DNA of 64,000 nt from Parabacteroides goldsteinii (GCF_015550595.1 NZ_JADNBB010000013.1:1-64000); one strand, 5' to 3'; shown: positions 16,519 through 26,119, numbered from the stretch's first letter. Translations and numbers: made by a program. Notes: generated by a model not told the origin, from the letters alone.

Positions 16519-18186
16519 ATGAAAATATATAAGAAATCGTTGTTGTACGGTGTACTGTCATTGACTCTGTGTATGGCGGGCGGTTGCGACAGCAATATAA
16601 ATCTGGACCCCGAAGGTATTATTACAGCAGACGGATATTTTAAATCGGCAGAAGATTATGAAAAGGCACTGAATGCCCTTTATGAAAGACTGAACGTTAA
16701 TAATTATGATTTGTGGCTGGATGCAGTAACAGATAACGGTTTGGTAACTCACAGCTGGAATAAGGGATATGACATGGGACGTGGTCTGGGGAATACTTCT
16801 TCATCTTTTCCGAATGAGAAGTGGACGAACGGCTATATTTCTATTCAGCGTGCAAATAATATAATCAACAATATCGATAAATACCAGTGGCCTGGAGGAG
16901 AGGCGGATACCGACCGTAATCGGGTATTGGGAGAAGCGCTTACACTACGTGCCTATTATTATCTGGATTTGGTATCTATTTTCGGTCGTATCATGTTTTA
17001 TACCGAAAATCCGGCTACTGTAGCAGAGAGTGAAACTGTGAAGCAAATAGAGGATCCGAAAGAGGTGTTCGATTTTATTCTTGACGATTTAAATAAGGCG
17101 ATAACCGGTTTACCGGAAAAATCAGCCAATAAGTCAAAGGTGGGAAAACCTGCTGCTCGTTTGCTTCGTGCCCGTGCTGCCGCTTTTGCAGCCGGTTATC
17201 TGAAGGATAAATCTTATTTTCAGATTACTTTGGATGAAACATCCCATCTGATTGCTTCTGCTCCGCAATTGGCCGATTTTGATAAATTGTTTGTGAGTGG
17301 ATGTGAAGATCAGGAAGAAGTGATCCTGGTGAGAAGATATTCAATGGACGCTAAAAATGGCTGGGGCGACTGGTACAACCAATCTATTGGAGGGTATTGT
17401 GTTACTACTCCTGTAAAGTCGCTTGTCGATGCCTTTGAATATATTGGTGAAGTGAACGAAAACCGACCATATATAAATAAAGATCCGCGTTTTTACGAAA
17501 CGATTTATGCTCCGGGTATGGAGTTTCGTGGTAAGTACTTCAATACGATACCCAATAATGTAGTGGAAAGAGATGGAAAAACTTATTTTGATCCGGCTAA
17601 AGATTACGGCTCTTTACAGGATAAGGAAATCAGTGTTGGTGATGTGTTGGCCGAAGGCGGTGGTGGAGAATGGAATAAAACTCCTACCGGTTTTGCCTGG
17701 AAGAAATATTATCAGGAACCGGAAACTTGGACTACTTACAACTCGTTTATCGTTTTCCGTTATGCAGAAGCTTATCTGTTGAGAGCGGAAGCATTGGTTG
17801 AGACCGGAGGTAATGCGGAAGAAGCCAAAACATTAATTAAAGTCATCCGTGACCGGGCCGGTAATACGAACGATATTGATAAAATGATTACCGAACGATA
17901 TAATGGCAGTTTGCTGAACCTGATTCGTAACGAGAGACGGATTGAACTGGCTCAGGAAGGTCTTCGCTTCTTTGATATCCGTCGCTGGGATATTGTACTT
18001 GATGTTATGAACAAACCGATAGAAGGTATTGTATATCGGGATTTCTCAGGAGGAACACCTTCCCGTAAAGTTCTTATCCCGGCAGAAAGAGATGCATTTA
18101 GTGCAAGAGATTTCTGGTGGCCTATACCGCAGGCTGAAATCGACTTGAACATGAAACGTATCACACAGAACGAAGGTTGGAAATAA
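16519..18186 (+). CDS. SusD/RagB-family glycan-binding outer-membrane lipoprotein
   Basis: This 555-residue lipoprotein has a signal peptide ending at a lipobox (CMAGGC, lipidated Cys near residue 23). The mature protein shows the SusD layout. An N-terminal SusD-like domain starts with INLDPEGIITADGYFKSAED, and TPR-like helices include GEALTLRAYYYLDLVSIFG. The C-terminal RagB/SusD domain includes YAEAYLLRAEALVETGG, then LNLIRNERRIELAQEGLRFF and DIRRWD. It caps the SusC barrel as a surface glycan-binding lid. It is translated from the same message as susC, and a strong terminator follows. Confidence 0.96.
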   Translation: MKIYKKSLLYGVLSLTLCMAGGCDSNINLDPEGIITADGYFKSAEDYEKALNALYERLNVNNYDLWLDAVTDNGLVTHSWNKGYDMGRGLGNTSSSFPNEKWTNGYISIQRANNIINNIDKYQWPGGEADTDRNRVLGEALTLRAYYYLDLVSIFGRIMFYTENPATVAESETVKQIEDPKEVFDFILDDLNKAITGLPEKSANKSKVGKPAARLLRARAAAFAAGYLKDKSYFQITLDETSHLIASAPQLADFDKLFVSGCEDQEEVILVRRYSMDAKNGWGDWYNQSIGGYCVTTPVKSLVDAFEYIGEVNENRPYINKDPRFYETIYAPGMEFRGKYFNTIPNNVVERDGKTYFDPAKDYGSLQDKEISVGDVLAEGGGGEWNKTPTGFAWKKYYQEPETWTTYNSFIVFRYAEAYLLRAEALVETGGNAEEAKTLIKVIRDRAGNTNDIDKMITERYNGSLLNLIRNERRIELAQEGLRFFDIRRWDIVLDVMNKPIEGIVYRDFSGGTPSRKVLIPAERDAFSARDFWWPIPQAEIDLNMKRITQNEGWK

Positions 18187-18209
18187 CAACTTGTCCTGAA
18201 TAATAGATG

Positions 18210-18257
18210 AAGGTGTTAAAAGTGTGGTTGGCAAAATCTCTTTTAACACCTTCTTTT
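18210..18257 (+). terminator. Terminator after susD
   Basis: A 13-bp stem (18210-18222 with 18240-18252, AAGGTGTTAAAAG and its complement) is followed by CTTTTTCC. It separates the susC-susD pair from the glycosidase genes, which may be reached by partial read-through. Confidence 0.8.
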
Positions 18258-18294
18258 TCCTAAAGTATTGACATTTCCGAAAACGTATTGATTT

Positions 18295-19746
18295 ATGAAA
18301 TTGGTTTATTTATGTGCATTATTGACTAGCAGTGTTTATAGTCAATCTCAAGGAATGTATCCTGATATTGAGGATACTGCCCGTAATACATTTTGCGTAT
18401 CATCAAATGATACGATGCTTGTAAAAATATTCAATTGGGCCGTCGGTAACTCCGATAAATATGTGGGTGATGATAGTGATCCGGTTGGTCCCTGGTATGA
18501 GGCGGCTCTTCCTGATAGAGAAGCTTTTTGTATGAGGGATGTGTCTCATCAATGTATGGGAGAAGAGTTAAACGGACATGGTAGGCAAAATCTGAATATG
18601 TTGACCTGGTTTGTGGAAAATATATCTGTCTCCAAAGATTATTGTTCGTATTGGGAGATTAATAAGGATAATTTACCTGCACCGGCCGACTATGTTTCTG
18701 ATAAAGATTTCTGGTATAATCTGAATGCTAATTTTGATGTGCTGAATGCCTGTTATCGGTTATATCTGTGGACTGGTGATGAAACATACATCAATGACCC
18801 TCGTTTTGAAACATTCTTTCGCCTGAGTGCGAACGAGTATATAAATCACTGGCAGTTGCAGGCGGATAAAATTATGCAGCGTCCCGGTGTTATGCACGAG
18901 GATGATACGCTAATCGATCCAAAGTTTAAAACATTTCGCGGCTTGCCTTCTTATGAAGAGTCTGTACGTGGGTTGACTGTTACCGGAGATTTGATTGCTT
19001 CTGTTTACAAAGGATTGAAGTCGTATGCTCAGATATGGAAAATCAGAGGTAATGAAGATTCCTGCCGTTTGTATGAAACCAAAGCGTCGGAATATGCCCG
19101 GCTTTACAACTCTGTCTGGTGGAATGAACAAACACAGAATTACTATGCCTATAAGCTGGAAGATGAAATCCTGCAAGAAGGAGGCAATAATGTTTTCCCT
19201 CTTTGGTTTGAAATTATAGATAATTCCGGAAGGGTTGACCATCTATTGGAAATGATGGCTGAAAAAGAAACAAATGTTGAAAGTATGTCATATTATCCGA
19301 TGATATTCTACAGATACGGTAAAAAAGATATTGCTTATCATTATCTGAATGAATTATATTCGAATGAACGGCGCGATTATCCTGAAGTGGCAAGTGGAGT
19401 AATCGAGGGTATTGTATGTGGAATTGCCGGTGTTAATGCTGATGCAGCGGCTAACAGGATATCTACGCTTCCCCGTTTTACTTCATCAACAGGTTGGTTT
19501 TCAGTTGAAAATATACCCGTATTCTCCGGAAAAATATCTATCTTGCACCACTCGGGAGAAAAGAGTTCTTTAGTGAATAAACTCGATAAGGAATTTGTTT
19601 GGAGAGCGATGTTTCCAGGAAAAGTAAAAAAGATAAATGAAAAGCCAGCTGAATATGGTACTGACGCTTTAGGTAATAATTTTAGTTTTATCGATCTCGT
19701 TTGTCGACCGGGTGAAACAGTGACTGCAGAAGTTCAATACAGATAA
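18295..19746 (+). CDS. Secreted six-hairpin glycosidase-like protein
   Basis: The 483-residue protein has a short signal peptide (MKLVYLCALLTSSVYS, cleaved near QSQG). The body alternates amphipathic helices with aromatic- and acid-rich loops typical of (alpha/alpha)6-barrel glycosidases, for example PWYEAALPDREAFCMRDVSH, then NLNMLTWFVENIS, then FWYNLNANFDVLNACYRLYL. The C-terminal stretch is shorter than in full GH78-type enzymes. The catalytic acid cannot be assigned by eye and neither can the GH family. Its place in the PUL, after susD and before two other carbohydrate-active genes, supports a role in degrading the imported glycan. Confidence 0.65.
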   Translation: MKLVYLCALLTSSVYSQSQGMYPDIEDTARNTFCVSSNDTMLVKIFNWAVGNSDKYVGDDSDPVGPWYEAALPDREAFCMRDVSHQCMGEELNGHGRQNLNMLTWFVENISVSKDYCSYWEINKDNLPAPADYVSDKDFWYNLNANFDVLNACYRLYLWTGDETYINDPRFETFFRLSANEYINHWQLQADKIMQRPGVMHEDDTLIDPKFKTFRGLPSYEESVRGLTVTGDLIASVYKGLKSYAQIWKIRGNEDSCRLYETKASEYARLYNSVWWNEQTQNYYAYKLEDEILQEGGNNVFPLWFEIIDNSGRVDHLLEMMAEKETNVESMSYYPMIFYRYGKKDIAYHYLNELYSNERRDYPEVASGVIEGIVCGIAGVNADAAANRISTLPRFTSSTGWFSVENIPVFSGKISILHHSGEKSSLVNKLDKEFVWRAMFPGKVKKINEKPAEYGTDALGNNFSFIDLVCRPGETVTAEVQYR

Positions 19747-19760
19747 AAAAACTGACTATC

Positions 19761-22640
19761 ATGAAAAACTCAATAAAACTGATCGCTTGTTTGCTGGTTG
19801 CCGGGATGTGTGCCTCCTGTAGCAGAGTGTTGCCCCCGGATATGCGTAACCGTATCTCGTTGGAAGGACAATGGGGATTGTTGCTTGATACCGCTGATGT
19901 CGGATTTAACATAGCGCAATTGTCAAACACCGGTATGGACTCTTTGTTTTTACCGGGAACAACAGACATAGGAAAGAAGGGTAAATATAACCCGGATATG
20001 GCTCAGACGAATGCTCTTTCCCGTGAATTCATATTTGAAGGAAAAGCTTTATATACAAAGGTTGTTGAAATACCAGAGAACTGGAAGGATTCATCTGTCC
20101 GTCTTTTTATGGAGCGGACTAAGCCGACTACAATCTGGATAGATAGAAAGGAAGTGGGTACGAATGATAATATTTCGACAGCACAACAATATGAACTGTC
20201 AGAATTTCTCACTCCCGGCACTCATACGATTGCCATTCAGGTTGATAATGGTTTGAAGGCTGTTCCGGATAAGGTTTTTCATTCTTCTCATGCTTATTCG
20301 GGCTCGACACAGACAAACTGGAACGGAATTATCGGTGAGTTCTATCTGGAAAGTGCCCCTTTATGTGGAATAGAAGATATACAGGTTTATCCTGATGCTA
20401 TCAAAAAGTCGGTAATAGTAAGGGTTACACTTCGTAATAGGGATATCAAGACACAACAGGGTGAATTGTCTTTTTATGCCGAGGCGTGGAATACCGATAA
20501 AAAGCATAAGACTCCGGTGGCAACGATCGGCATAGATTGTTCTGTCCCTGAGCAGATATATGAATTACCTTTGGGGGATAATGCACTATGTTGGAGTGAA
20601 TTTTCTCCGGCTTTATACCGCTTGTCTGTTGCATTTAAAGCGGATGGCTATACGGATGTTCGACAGGTATCTTTCGGTCTGCGTAATTTCTCTGTAAAAG
20701 GCAAGCAGTTTACGATCAATGATAAAGTGACTTTCCTACGTGGTAAACATGATGCTTGTGTGTTTCCCCTGACAGCTCATACAGCGATGGACGTCGATTC
20801 CTGGCGGCGTTATTTTCAAATTGCGAAAGAGTATGGTATCAATCATTATCGTTTCCATTCCTGGTGTCCGCCGGAAGCTTGTTTTGAAGCAGCAGATATA
20901 GAGGGGATTTATTTACAGCCGGAGTTGCCTGTTTGGGGGAATGTCGATATAGAAGATACCGTGTTATGTGATTACCTGAAGAAAGAAGGATTAAATTTGC
21001 ATAAGGCATATAGTAATCACGCTTCTTTTGTGATGTTTGCTTTAGGTAATGAAATGACAGGAAAAGAGGCTTTGGCCATGCTGGTACAAACATTCAAACA
21101 AGCAGATGACAGACATTTGTATGCTTCCGGCTCCAATAACTATCTGGGGATGGAAGGAAAACAGGCCGACGAACAGTATTTTACCACTTGCCGGGTAGGA
21201 CGTGAAAAGGAAGGTACATTTAATACGCATGCACGGGCCTCTTTCTCTTTTGCAGATGCAGAAGATGGTGGTTACCTGAATCATACTTATCCTAATTCGG
21301 TGATGAACTTCTCCTCGGCTGAGGAACTTTGTGATGTTCCTGTTATCGGACATGAAACGGGACAGTTTCAGGTTTATCCGAACTTCGACGAGATAAGTAA
21401 ATATACAGGAGTGTTGAAGCCTCGTAATTTTGAAGTCTTTAAAAAACGTTTGGAGGAAGCCGGCATGGGAAACCAGGCTCAGGACTTTATGCAAGCTTCC
21501 GGTAAATGGTCTGCCTTATTGTACCGGGCGGATATTGAGATGAATTTGCGGACACCTCATTGGGGCGGTTTCCAGTTGCTGGATCTACAGGATTATCCGG
21601 GTCAAGGCTCTGCTTATGTGGGTATTCTGGATGCATTTATGGATAGTAAGGGGCTTATAACACCAGAAGAATGGCGAGGCTTTTGCTGTGAAGTCGTTCC
21701 TTTGTTCTGTACGGAAAAGTTTTGCTGGGCGAACAATGAAACAGTATCAGGTGAAATTGAGATAGCAAACTATTCGGCTGATGACCTGGACGGAAGACAG
21801 CTTTCATGGACACTTACGGATAGTAAAAAACAGGTACTGGATGAAGGTGTGGTGCCTTTACAGGTCAAACAAGGTGAATTGGTTAAAGTAGGAACCATAA
21901 AACCTTCTGTCTCTGCTATTCATAAGGCGGAAAAAGTAAACTTGACTCTATCTGTCGACGGAACTCCTTATAAGAATAGTTATCCATTATGGATTTATCC
22001 GACCGATAATCAATCGATACCGGCAAAGAATATTCTTGTGGCTACAGATCTGGATTCCGATATGTTTAATGCTTTAAAGGCAGGTGGTAAAGTTCTTTTG
22101 TTCCCGTCCAAAGAAAAGCATCGGGAACAAACTGTAGGTGGCCTTTTCCAAACAGATTACTGGAATTACCGGATGTTTAAATCTATTTGTGAGAATATCC
22201 ATCGTCCGGTCTCTCCGGGAACACTCGGTATTTTGACTGATCCGGAACATGCCGTATTCGCTGGCTTTCCGACAGACTTTCATACAAACTGGCAGTGGTT
22301 TCCCATTATAAAGCAAAGCTATCCAATGATATTGGATCGTTTGCCGAATGAATACCGTCCGATAGTACAGGTTATCGATAATATCGAACGAAATCATAAG
22401 CTGGGACTTTTATTTGAGTTTGAAGTGGAAAAAGGTAAATTACTGGTTTGTATGTCTGATGTGAAAGCTGTATGGGATAAACCGGAAGCCCGTCAGTTCT
22501 ATAATAGTATATTGCAATATATGGATTCTCCGGACTTTAGTCCTTCTTTTCACCTGACGGCTGAAGCATTGAAAGAACTCTTTTCTTCAAAAGTACAAAG
22601 TGGTAAAATTGAGAAATTAGGGAATATATCCTATGAATGA
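19761..22640 (+). CDS. GH2-like glycoside hydrolase, lipoprotein
   Basis: The 959-residue protein has a lipoprotein signal (CLLVAGMCASC) and the GH2 order of domains. A jelly-roll sugar-binding domain begins near ISLEGQWGLLLD, followed by an immunoglobulin-like domain. The TIM barrel then shows NHYRFHSWCPPEACFEAADI, FVMFALGNEM (Asn-Glu, putative acid/base) and VIGHETGQFQVYPNF (putative nucleophile Glu). An additional C-terminal beta domain follows. Such enzymes act on beta-galactosides, glucuronides, mannosides or arabinosides; specificity cannot be read here. It starts 14 bases after the preceding gene, so the two are co-transcribed. Confidence 0.82.
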   Translation: MKNSIKLIACLLVAGMCASCSRVLPPDMRNRISLEGQWGLLLDTADVGFNIAQLSNTGMDSLFLPGTTDIGKKGKYNPDMAQTNALSREFIFEGKALYTKVVEIPENWKDSSVRLFMERTKPTTIWIDRKEVGTNDNISTAQQYELSEFLTPGTHTIAIQVDNGLKAVPDKVFHSSHAYSGSTQTNWNGIIGEFYLESAPLCGIEDIQVYPDAIKKSVIVRVTLRNRDIKTQQGELSFYAEAWNTDKKHKTPVATIGIDCSVPEQIYELPLGDNALCWSEFSPALYRLSVAFKADGYTDVRQVSFGLRNFSVKGKQFTINDKVTFLRGKHDACVFPLTAHTAMDVDSWRRYFQIAKEYGINHYRFHSWCPPEACFEAADIEGIYLQPELPVWGNVDIEDTVLCDYLKKEGLNLHKAYSNHASFVMFALGNEMTGKEALAMLVQTFKQADDRHLYASGSNNYLGMEGKQADEQYFTTCRVGREKEGTFNTHARASFSFADAEDGGYLNHTYPNSVMNFSSAEELCDVPVIGHETGQFQVYPNFDEISKYTGVLKPRNFEVFKKRLEEAGMGNQAQDFMQASGKWSALLYRADIEMNLRTPHWGGFQLLDLQDYPGQGSAYVGILDAFMDSKGLITPEEWRGFCCEVVPLFCTEKFCWANNETVSGEIEIANYSADDLDGRQLSWTLTDSKKQVLDEGVVPLQVKQGELVKVGTIKPSVSAIHKAEKVNLTLSVDGTPYKNSYPLWIYPTDNQSIPAKNILVATDLDSDMFNALKAGGKVLLFPSKEKHREQTVGGLFQTDYWNYRMFKSICENIHRPVSPGTLGILTDPEHAVFAGFPTDFHTNWQWFPIIKQSYPMILDRLPNEYRPIVQVIDNIERNHKLGLLFEFEVEKGKLLVCMSDVKAVWDKPEARQFYNSILQYMDSPDFSPSFHLTAEALKELFSSKVQSGKIEKLGNISYE

Positions 22641-22672
22641 AATATGTATCATCATTTAATTGTAAGTAAGCT

Positions 22673-24673
22673 ATGAATAAGTTATTCTTTAGTCTATTAT
22701 TATTGATTGGTTTATGTGTTGTTCCGATCAATGCTCAGAACCGCTGGTCCATCAATCCCAACGGGAGTATCTCATGGGAGGTGAAGGGGCGTATTCCTCA
22801 TTACGATCATATCGAAATGAGCGGTTTGAAAGTATCTGCTGTTTTGCGTTACGGGGTGAATGCCGACGGCTCTTTCGAGTTGAATAAGAGTATGATCTGG
22901 CCGATGCTCCGGACGATACCGAATAACACACATGCCAGTTTGATGCGCCGGTTCGCTTGGAATGCTTCGGATATGGTATCGGTTAACGGGCAATCGCTTT
23001 CCGGTGAAAAGGTAGGTAAAATCACACTGGATGGTACAATGACGGTAGAAAGTACGGTTGCTTTGCCGCGTAAGGCGCAAGTAACTATGACCCGTATTGT
23101 TTTCCCTTCTGTGTCCAATCCTGCCATATGTGAGAAATATATTCTCCGGAATACGGGAGAGTCGGCTGTGAATGTGGAAATACCTGTTTCCCGTTCAGTT
23201 ATAGACACCGATCCGGCTATTGGGGTGGATGGTAGTTATAGGCTGGTTTCCGAGATTATAGGATCGACAAGCAAACAGCTTCAACCGAAAGATGAACTTG
23301 TCTTTTATGCCTCAATCAGCGGTTATAAGCAGGGCGAGACAGAACAAAAGATGGATATCGAAAAAGAACTGCAGGCTAGAAAAGGCCTGATCGCAGGCTT
23401 TTGGAATAACCTGATACTGGAAACGCCCGATCCCGTTGTAAATACTATGTTTGCCTTTGCCAAGATACGTGGAGCAGAAAGTATCTATGCCACTAAAGGT
23501 GGTTTAATGCATGGTCCCGGTGGCGAGTCTTATTATGCCGCAATCTGGGCTAACGACCAGGCAGAATATATCAATCCCTTCTTCCCTTATCTGGGATACG
23601 AAGTAGGAAATGGTTCCGCCCTTAACTCATTCAAGCATTTTGCCCGTTTCATGAACCCTGAATACGAAAAGATACCCAGTTCCATCATTGCAGAAGGACT
23701 GGACGTTTGGGGAGGAGCCGGTGACCGTGGTGATGCCGCAATGGTCGCTTACGGAGCAGCCCGTTACGCTTTGGCAAGAGGAGACAAAGGAGAAGCTGAA
23801 GAATTATGGCCGCTTATCGAATGGTGCCTGGAGTACTGTCGTCGAAACCTGAACGACAAAGGCGTTGTAGCCTCCGACTCCGACGAACTGGAAGGACGTT
23901 TCCCGGCAGGGAAAGCCAACCTCTGTACCTCTTCATTATATTACGATGCTTTACGTTCAGCTTCCTATCTCGGAAAAGACCTGCAGAAACCTTTTTCTGA
24001 ACTGGCCGACTACGAGAAACAAGCGGAGGACCTTCGTAAAAATATAGAAGACTATTTCGGTGCAAAAGTTGAAGGTTTCGATACCTATCAATATTATGAA
24101 GGAAACGATATCCTTCGTTCCTGGATTTGTATCCCGCTGACAGTCGGTATCAATGATCGTACAGACGGAACAATCAACGCCCTGTTCTCTCCCCGTTTAT
24201 GGACAAAGAACGGCCTTTTGACTCAAGCCGGCAGTGAAACTTTCTGGGATCGTTCCACCCTGTATGCTCTGCGTGGTGTATATGCCTGTGGCGCAACGGA
24301 AAAAGCAACTGAATACCTGAAGTTCTATTCCAACCAACGTTTGCTGGGTGACCATGTCCCTTATGCCATTGAAGCATGGCCCGAAGGAAGCCAGCGCCAC
24401 CTTTCTGCAGAAAGCGGATTATATTGCCGCATCATCACCGAAGGAATGTTCGGTATCCGTCCGACTGGCCTGAAATCCTTCACCTTCACTCCCCGTTTAC
24501 CAGCGGAGTGGGACCAGATGAACCTGCGTAAAATAAAAGCGTTCAATTCCACATTCGACATCGAAGTAACCAGCAAGAACGGCAAGCAATCAGTTGCAGT
24601 CAAAACCGATGGTAAAACCCTTTTGCATAAAACATTTAAAGCAGGAGAAGTAATTTCCGTTAAACTTCCCTGA
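22673..24673 (+). CDS. Secreted (alpha/alpha)6-barrel glycosidase-like protein
   Basis: The 666-residue protein begins with a signal peptide ending near PINAQ. Residues to about 240 form an N-terminal beta-sandwich (WSINPNGSISWEVKGRIPHY). The rest is helical with glycosidase-like loops: YYAAIWANDQAEYINPFFPY, EGLDVWGGAGDRGDAAM, SDELEGRFPAGKANLCTSS, then GSETFWDRSTLYALRGVY and a C-terminal beta region. This resembles six-hairpin families such as GH15, GH78 or GH94 in outline, but I cannot name a family. Acidic residues in WANDQAEY and EGLDVWGG are catalytic candidates. It is the last gene of the PUL, 32 bases after the GH2-like gene. Confidence 0.65.
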   Translation: MNKLFFSLLLLIGLCVVPINAQNRWSINPNGSISWEVKGRIPHYDHIEMSGLKVSAVLRYGVNADGSFELNKSMIWPMLRTIPNNTHASLMRRFAWNASDMVSVNGQSLSGEKVGKITLDGTMTVESTVALPRKAQVTMTRIVFPSVSNPAICEKYILRNTGESAVNVEIPVSRSVIDTDPAIGVDGSYRLVSEIIGSTSKQLQPKDELVFYASISGYKQGETEQKMDIEKELQARKGLIAGFWNNLILETPDPVVNTMFAFAKIRGAESIYATKGGLMHGPGGESYYAAIWANDQAEYINPFFPYLGYEVGNGSALNSFKHFARFMNPEYEKIPSSIIAEGLDVWGGAGDRGDAAMVAYGAARYALARGDKGEAEELWPLIEWCLEYCRRNLNDKGVVASDSDELEGRFPAGKANLCTSSLYYDALRSASYLGKDLQKPFSELADYEKQAEDLRKNIEDYFGAKVEGFDTYQYYEGNDILRSWICIPLTVGINDRTDGTINALFSPRLWTKNGLLTQAGSETFWDRSTLYALRGVYACGATEKATEYLKFYSNQRLLGDHVPYAIEAWPEGSQRHLSAESGLYCRIITEGMFGIRPTGLKSFTFTPRLPAEWDQMNLRKIKAFNSTFDIEVTSKNGKQSVAVKTDGKTLLHKTFKAGEVISVKLP

Positions 24674-24682
24674 TCCACCAAA

Positions 24683-24720
24683 TCATCAGCCAGGAACCTA
24701 AAAGAATTCCTGGCTGATGA
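24683..24720 (+). terminator. Hairpin after the PUL
   Basis: A perfect 14-bp stem (24683-24696 with 24707-24720) and a 10-base loop begin 10 bases after the last PUL stop codon. No T-run follows, so it may end or merely protect the transcript. Confidence 0.55.
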
Positions 24721-24733
24721 ACAGCAGCATCGT

Positions 24734-24814
24734 ATATTATGAGACAAGAATGTCACATATTATGAGAATATAATGTCATATATTGTGGGAATGCAGTATC
24801 ATAATATATGATAC
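24734..24814. repeat. 23-bp degenerate tandem array
   Basis: Three consecutive 23-base units (24734-24756, 24757-24779, 24780-24802) share ATATTATGAGA at the start and AATGTCAT at the end, and a partial fourth unit follows. The array lies in the 436-base gap between the PUL and rsmH. It shows no coding capacity and its function is unknown. Confidence 0.75.
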
Positions 24815-24924
24815 TCTTCACCGACCAGCCTGAAAAAATTCCAACTTACCTTTCACCTCTCTCCAACAAAACGCGCAGTGTTTTAGAAAGGCCTCAGCGA
24901 AGCCGGTGCAGCCTTGATTTTTTG

Positions 24925-24952
24925 CTTACTTTTGGCTCGGGCCAAAAGTAAG
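24925..24952. repeat. Palindrome CTTACTTTTGGC-TCGG-GCCAAAAGTAAG
   Basis: A perfect 12-bp stem closes a TCGG tetraloop, preceded by a GC-rich stretch and a T-run. From memory, closely similar CTTACTTTTGG palindromes are dispersed between genes in Bacteroidales, so this is probably a family element rather than a unique site. The remainder of the gap up to 25109 should hold the dcw promoter, but no perfect TAnnTTTG is visible. Confidence 0.65.
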
Positions 24953-25109
24953 ATCCCAACCTGTTGATAACTTTTTTGTACTTTTCTTCTATATTTCTTG
25001 GAAGGTAATTTGATAAATGTTTAATTTTACCCGGAAATAGAGTAACGTGCCCGTTGCCAACGAAGTAGGTTGCTTTTGTTTAAGGGAAAGTTTAACGTGG
25101 AACACAAGA

Positions 25110-26027
25110 ATGGAAGAGAAAAATAGCTGCTATCACGTACCGGTAATGCTCGAAGAAAGCCTGAAAGGTCTGAATATTCAACAAGGGGGGACTTATGTAG
25201 ATGTAACCTTTGGCGGAGGAGGACACTCACGTGAAATACTGAAACAACTCGATAGCGAAGGAGAACTTTATGGATTTGATCAGGATGCTGATGCAGAACA
25301 TAATATCCCAGCCGATCCCCGTTTTGTGTTTGTCAGGAGTAATTTCCGGTATTTGTATAATTTTATGCGTTATCATGGCGTTGCCGGAGAGGTAGACGGC
25401 CTGTTGGCCGACCTGGGAGTCTCTTCCCATCACTTCGACGATAGGGACCGCGGTTTCTCTTTCCGTTTTGACGGTGCGCTGGATATGCGGATGAACACTC
25501 GTGCAGGACAGACCGCAGCCGATATACTGAATACCTATGCCGAAGAAGCATTGGCAGATGTATTCTATCTGTACGGTGAACTGAAGGTAGCACGTAAACT
25601 GGCCTCACTGATCGTCAGAACACGTGAAAACAAAAAGATAGAAACGATCGGTGACTTCCTGGAGTTGGTTAAACCCTTCACCGGAAAGGACAAAGAGAAG
25701 AAGTTTCTGGCACAGGCCTTTCAAGCACTTCGTATCGAGGTGAACGATGAAATGCGTGCTTTGAAAGAAATGCTGCAACAAACCCTGCAGGTGTTAAAAC
25801 CCGGTGGGCGTTTGGTTGTGATCACTTATCACTCGTTGGAAGACAGGTTGGTAAAGAATTTCCTGAAAACAGGAAACTTTGAAGGGAAAAGCGAACAAGA
25901 CTTTTTCGGAAATGTGCAAACGCCATTTCGTATGGTAAACAATAAAGTAATCGTGCCTTCCGACGAGGAGATTGAAAGAAATCCCCGCTCGCGAAGTGCC
26001 AAGCTTAGGATAGCAGAGAAAAAATGA
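25110..26027 (+). CDS. rsmH: 16S rRNA m4C1402 methyltransferase RsmH (MraW)
   Basis: The 305-residue SAM-dependent enzyme N4-methylates C1402 in the 16S rRNA decoding centre. The N-terminus HVPVMLEESL, the SAM-binding TYVDVTFGGGGHSREIL (about 28-44), ADLGVSSHHFDDRDRGFSFR and the C-terminal RNPRSRSAKLRIAEK are all signature stretches. The start at 25110 (MEEKNSCYHVPVM) fits the family; a longer frame from 25047 adds 21 unconserved residues. It is the first gene of the dcw cluster here. In most bacteria mraZ precedes it, but no mraZ is upstream in this window. Confidence 0.96.
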   Translation: MEEKNSCYHVPVMLEESLKGLNIQQGGTYVDVTFGGGGHSREILKQLDSEGELYGFDQDADAEHNIPADPRFVFVRSNFRYLYNFMRYHGVAGEVDGLLADLGVSSHHFDDRDRGFSFRFDGALDMRMNTRAGQTAADILNTYAEEALADVFYLYGELKVARKLASLIVRTRENKKIETIGDFLELVKPFTGKDKEKKFLAQAFQALRIEVNDEMRALKEMLQQTLQVLKPGGRLVVITYHSLEDRLVKNFLKTGNFEGKSEQDFFGNVQTPFRMVNNKVIVPSDEEIERNPRSRSAKLRIAEKK

Positions 26028-26112
26028 ACGGAACAATGAACAATTAATAATTAATAATGGGTTTCGCGTTTCTCTCGTTATTAATTATTCATTGTTAATT
26101 ATTAATTAGCAA
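26028..26112. repeat. AT-rich inverted repeat between rsmH and ftsL
   Basis: The left arm is made of short units around AACAATGAACAATTAATAA (about 26031-26055). It is complementary to the right arm around TTATTAATTATTCATTGTT (about 26079-26109), with a GGGTTTCGCGTTTCTCTCG centre. It sits inside the dcw operon, so the message must carry a long stem here. Similar AATTAATAATT elements recur in many Bacteroidales genomes, from memory. Confidence 0.75.
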
Positions 26113-26119
26113 AGCTGTC

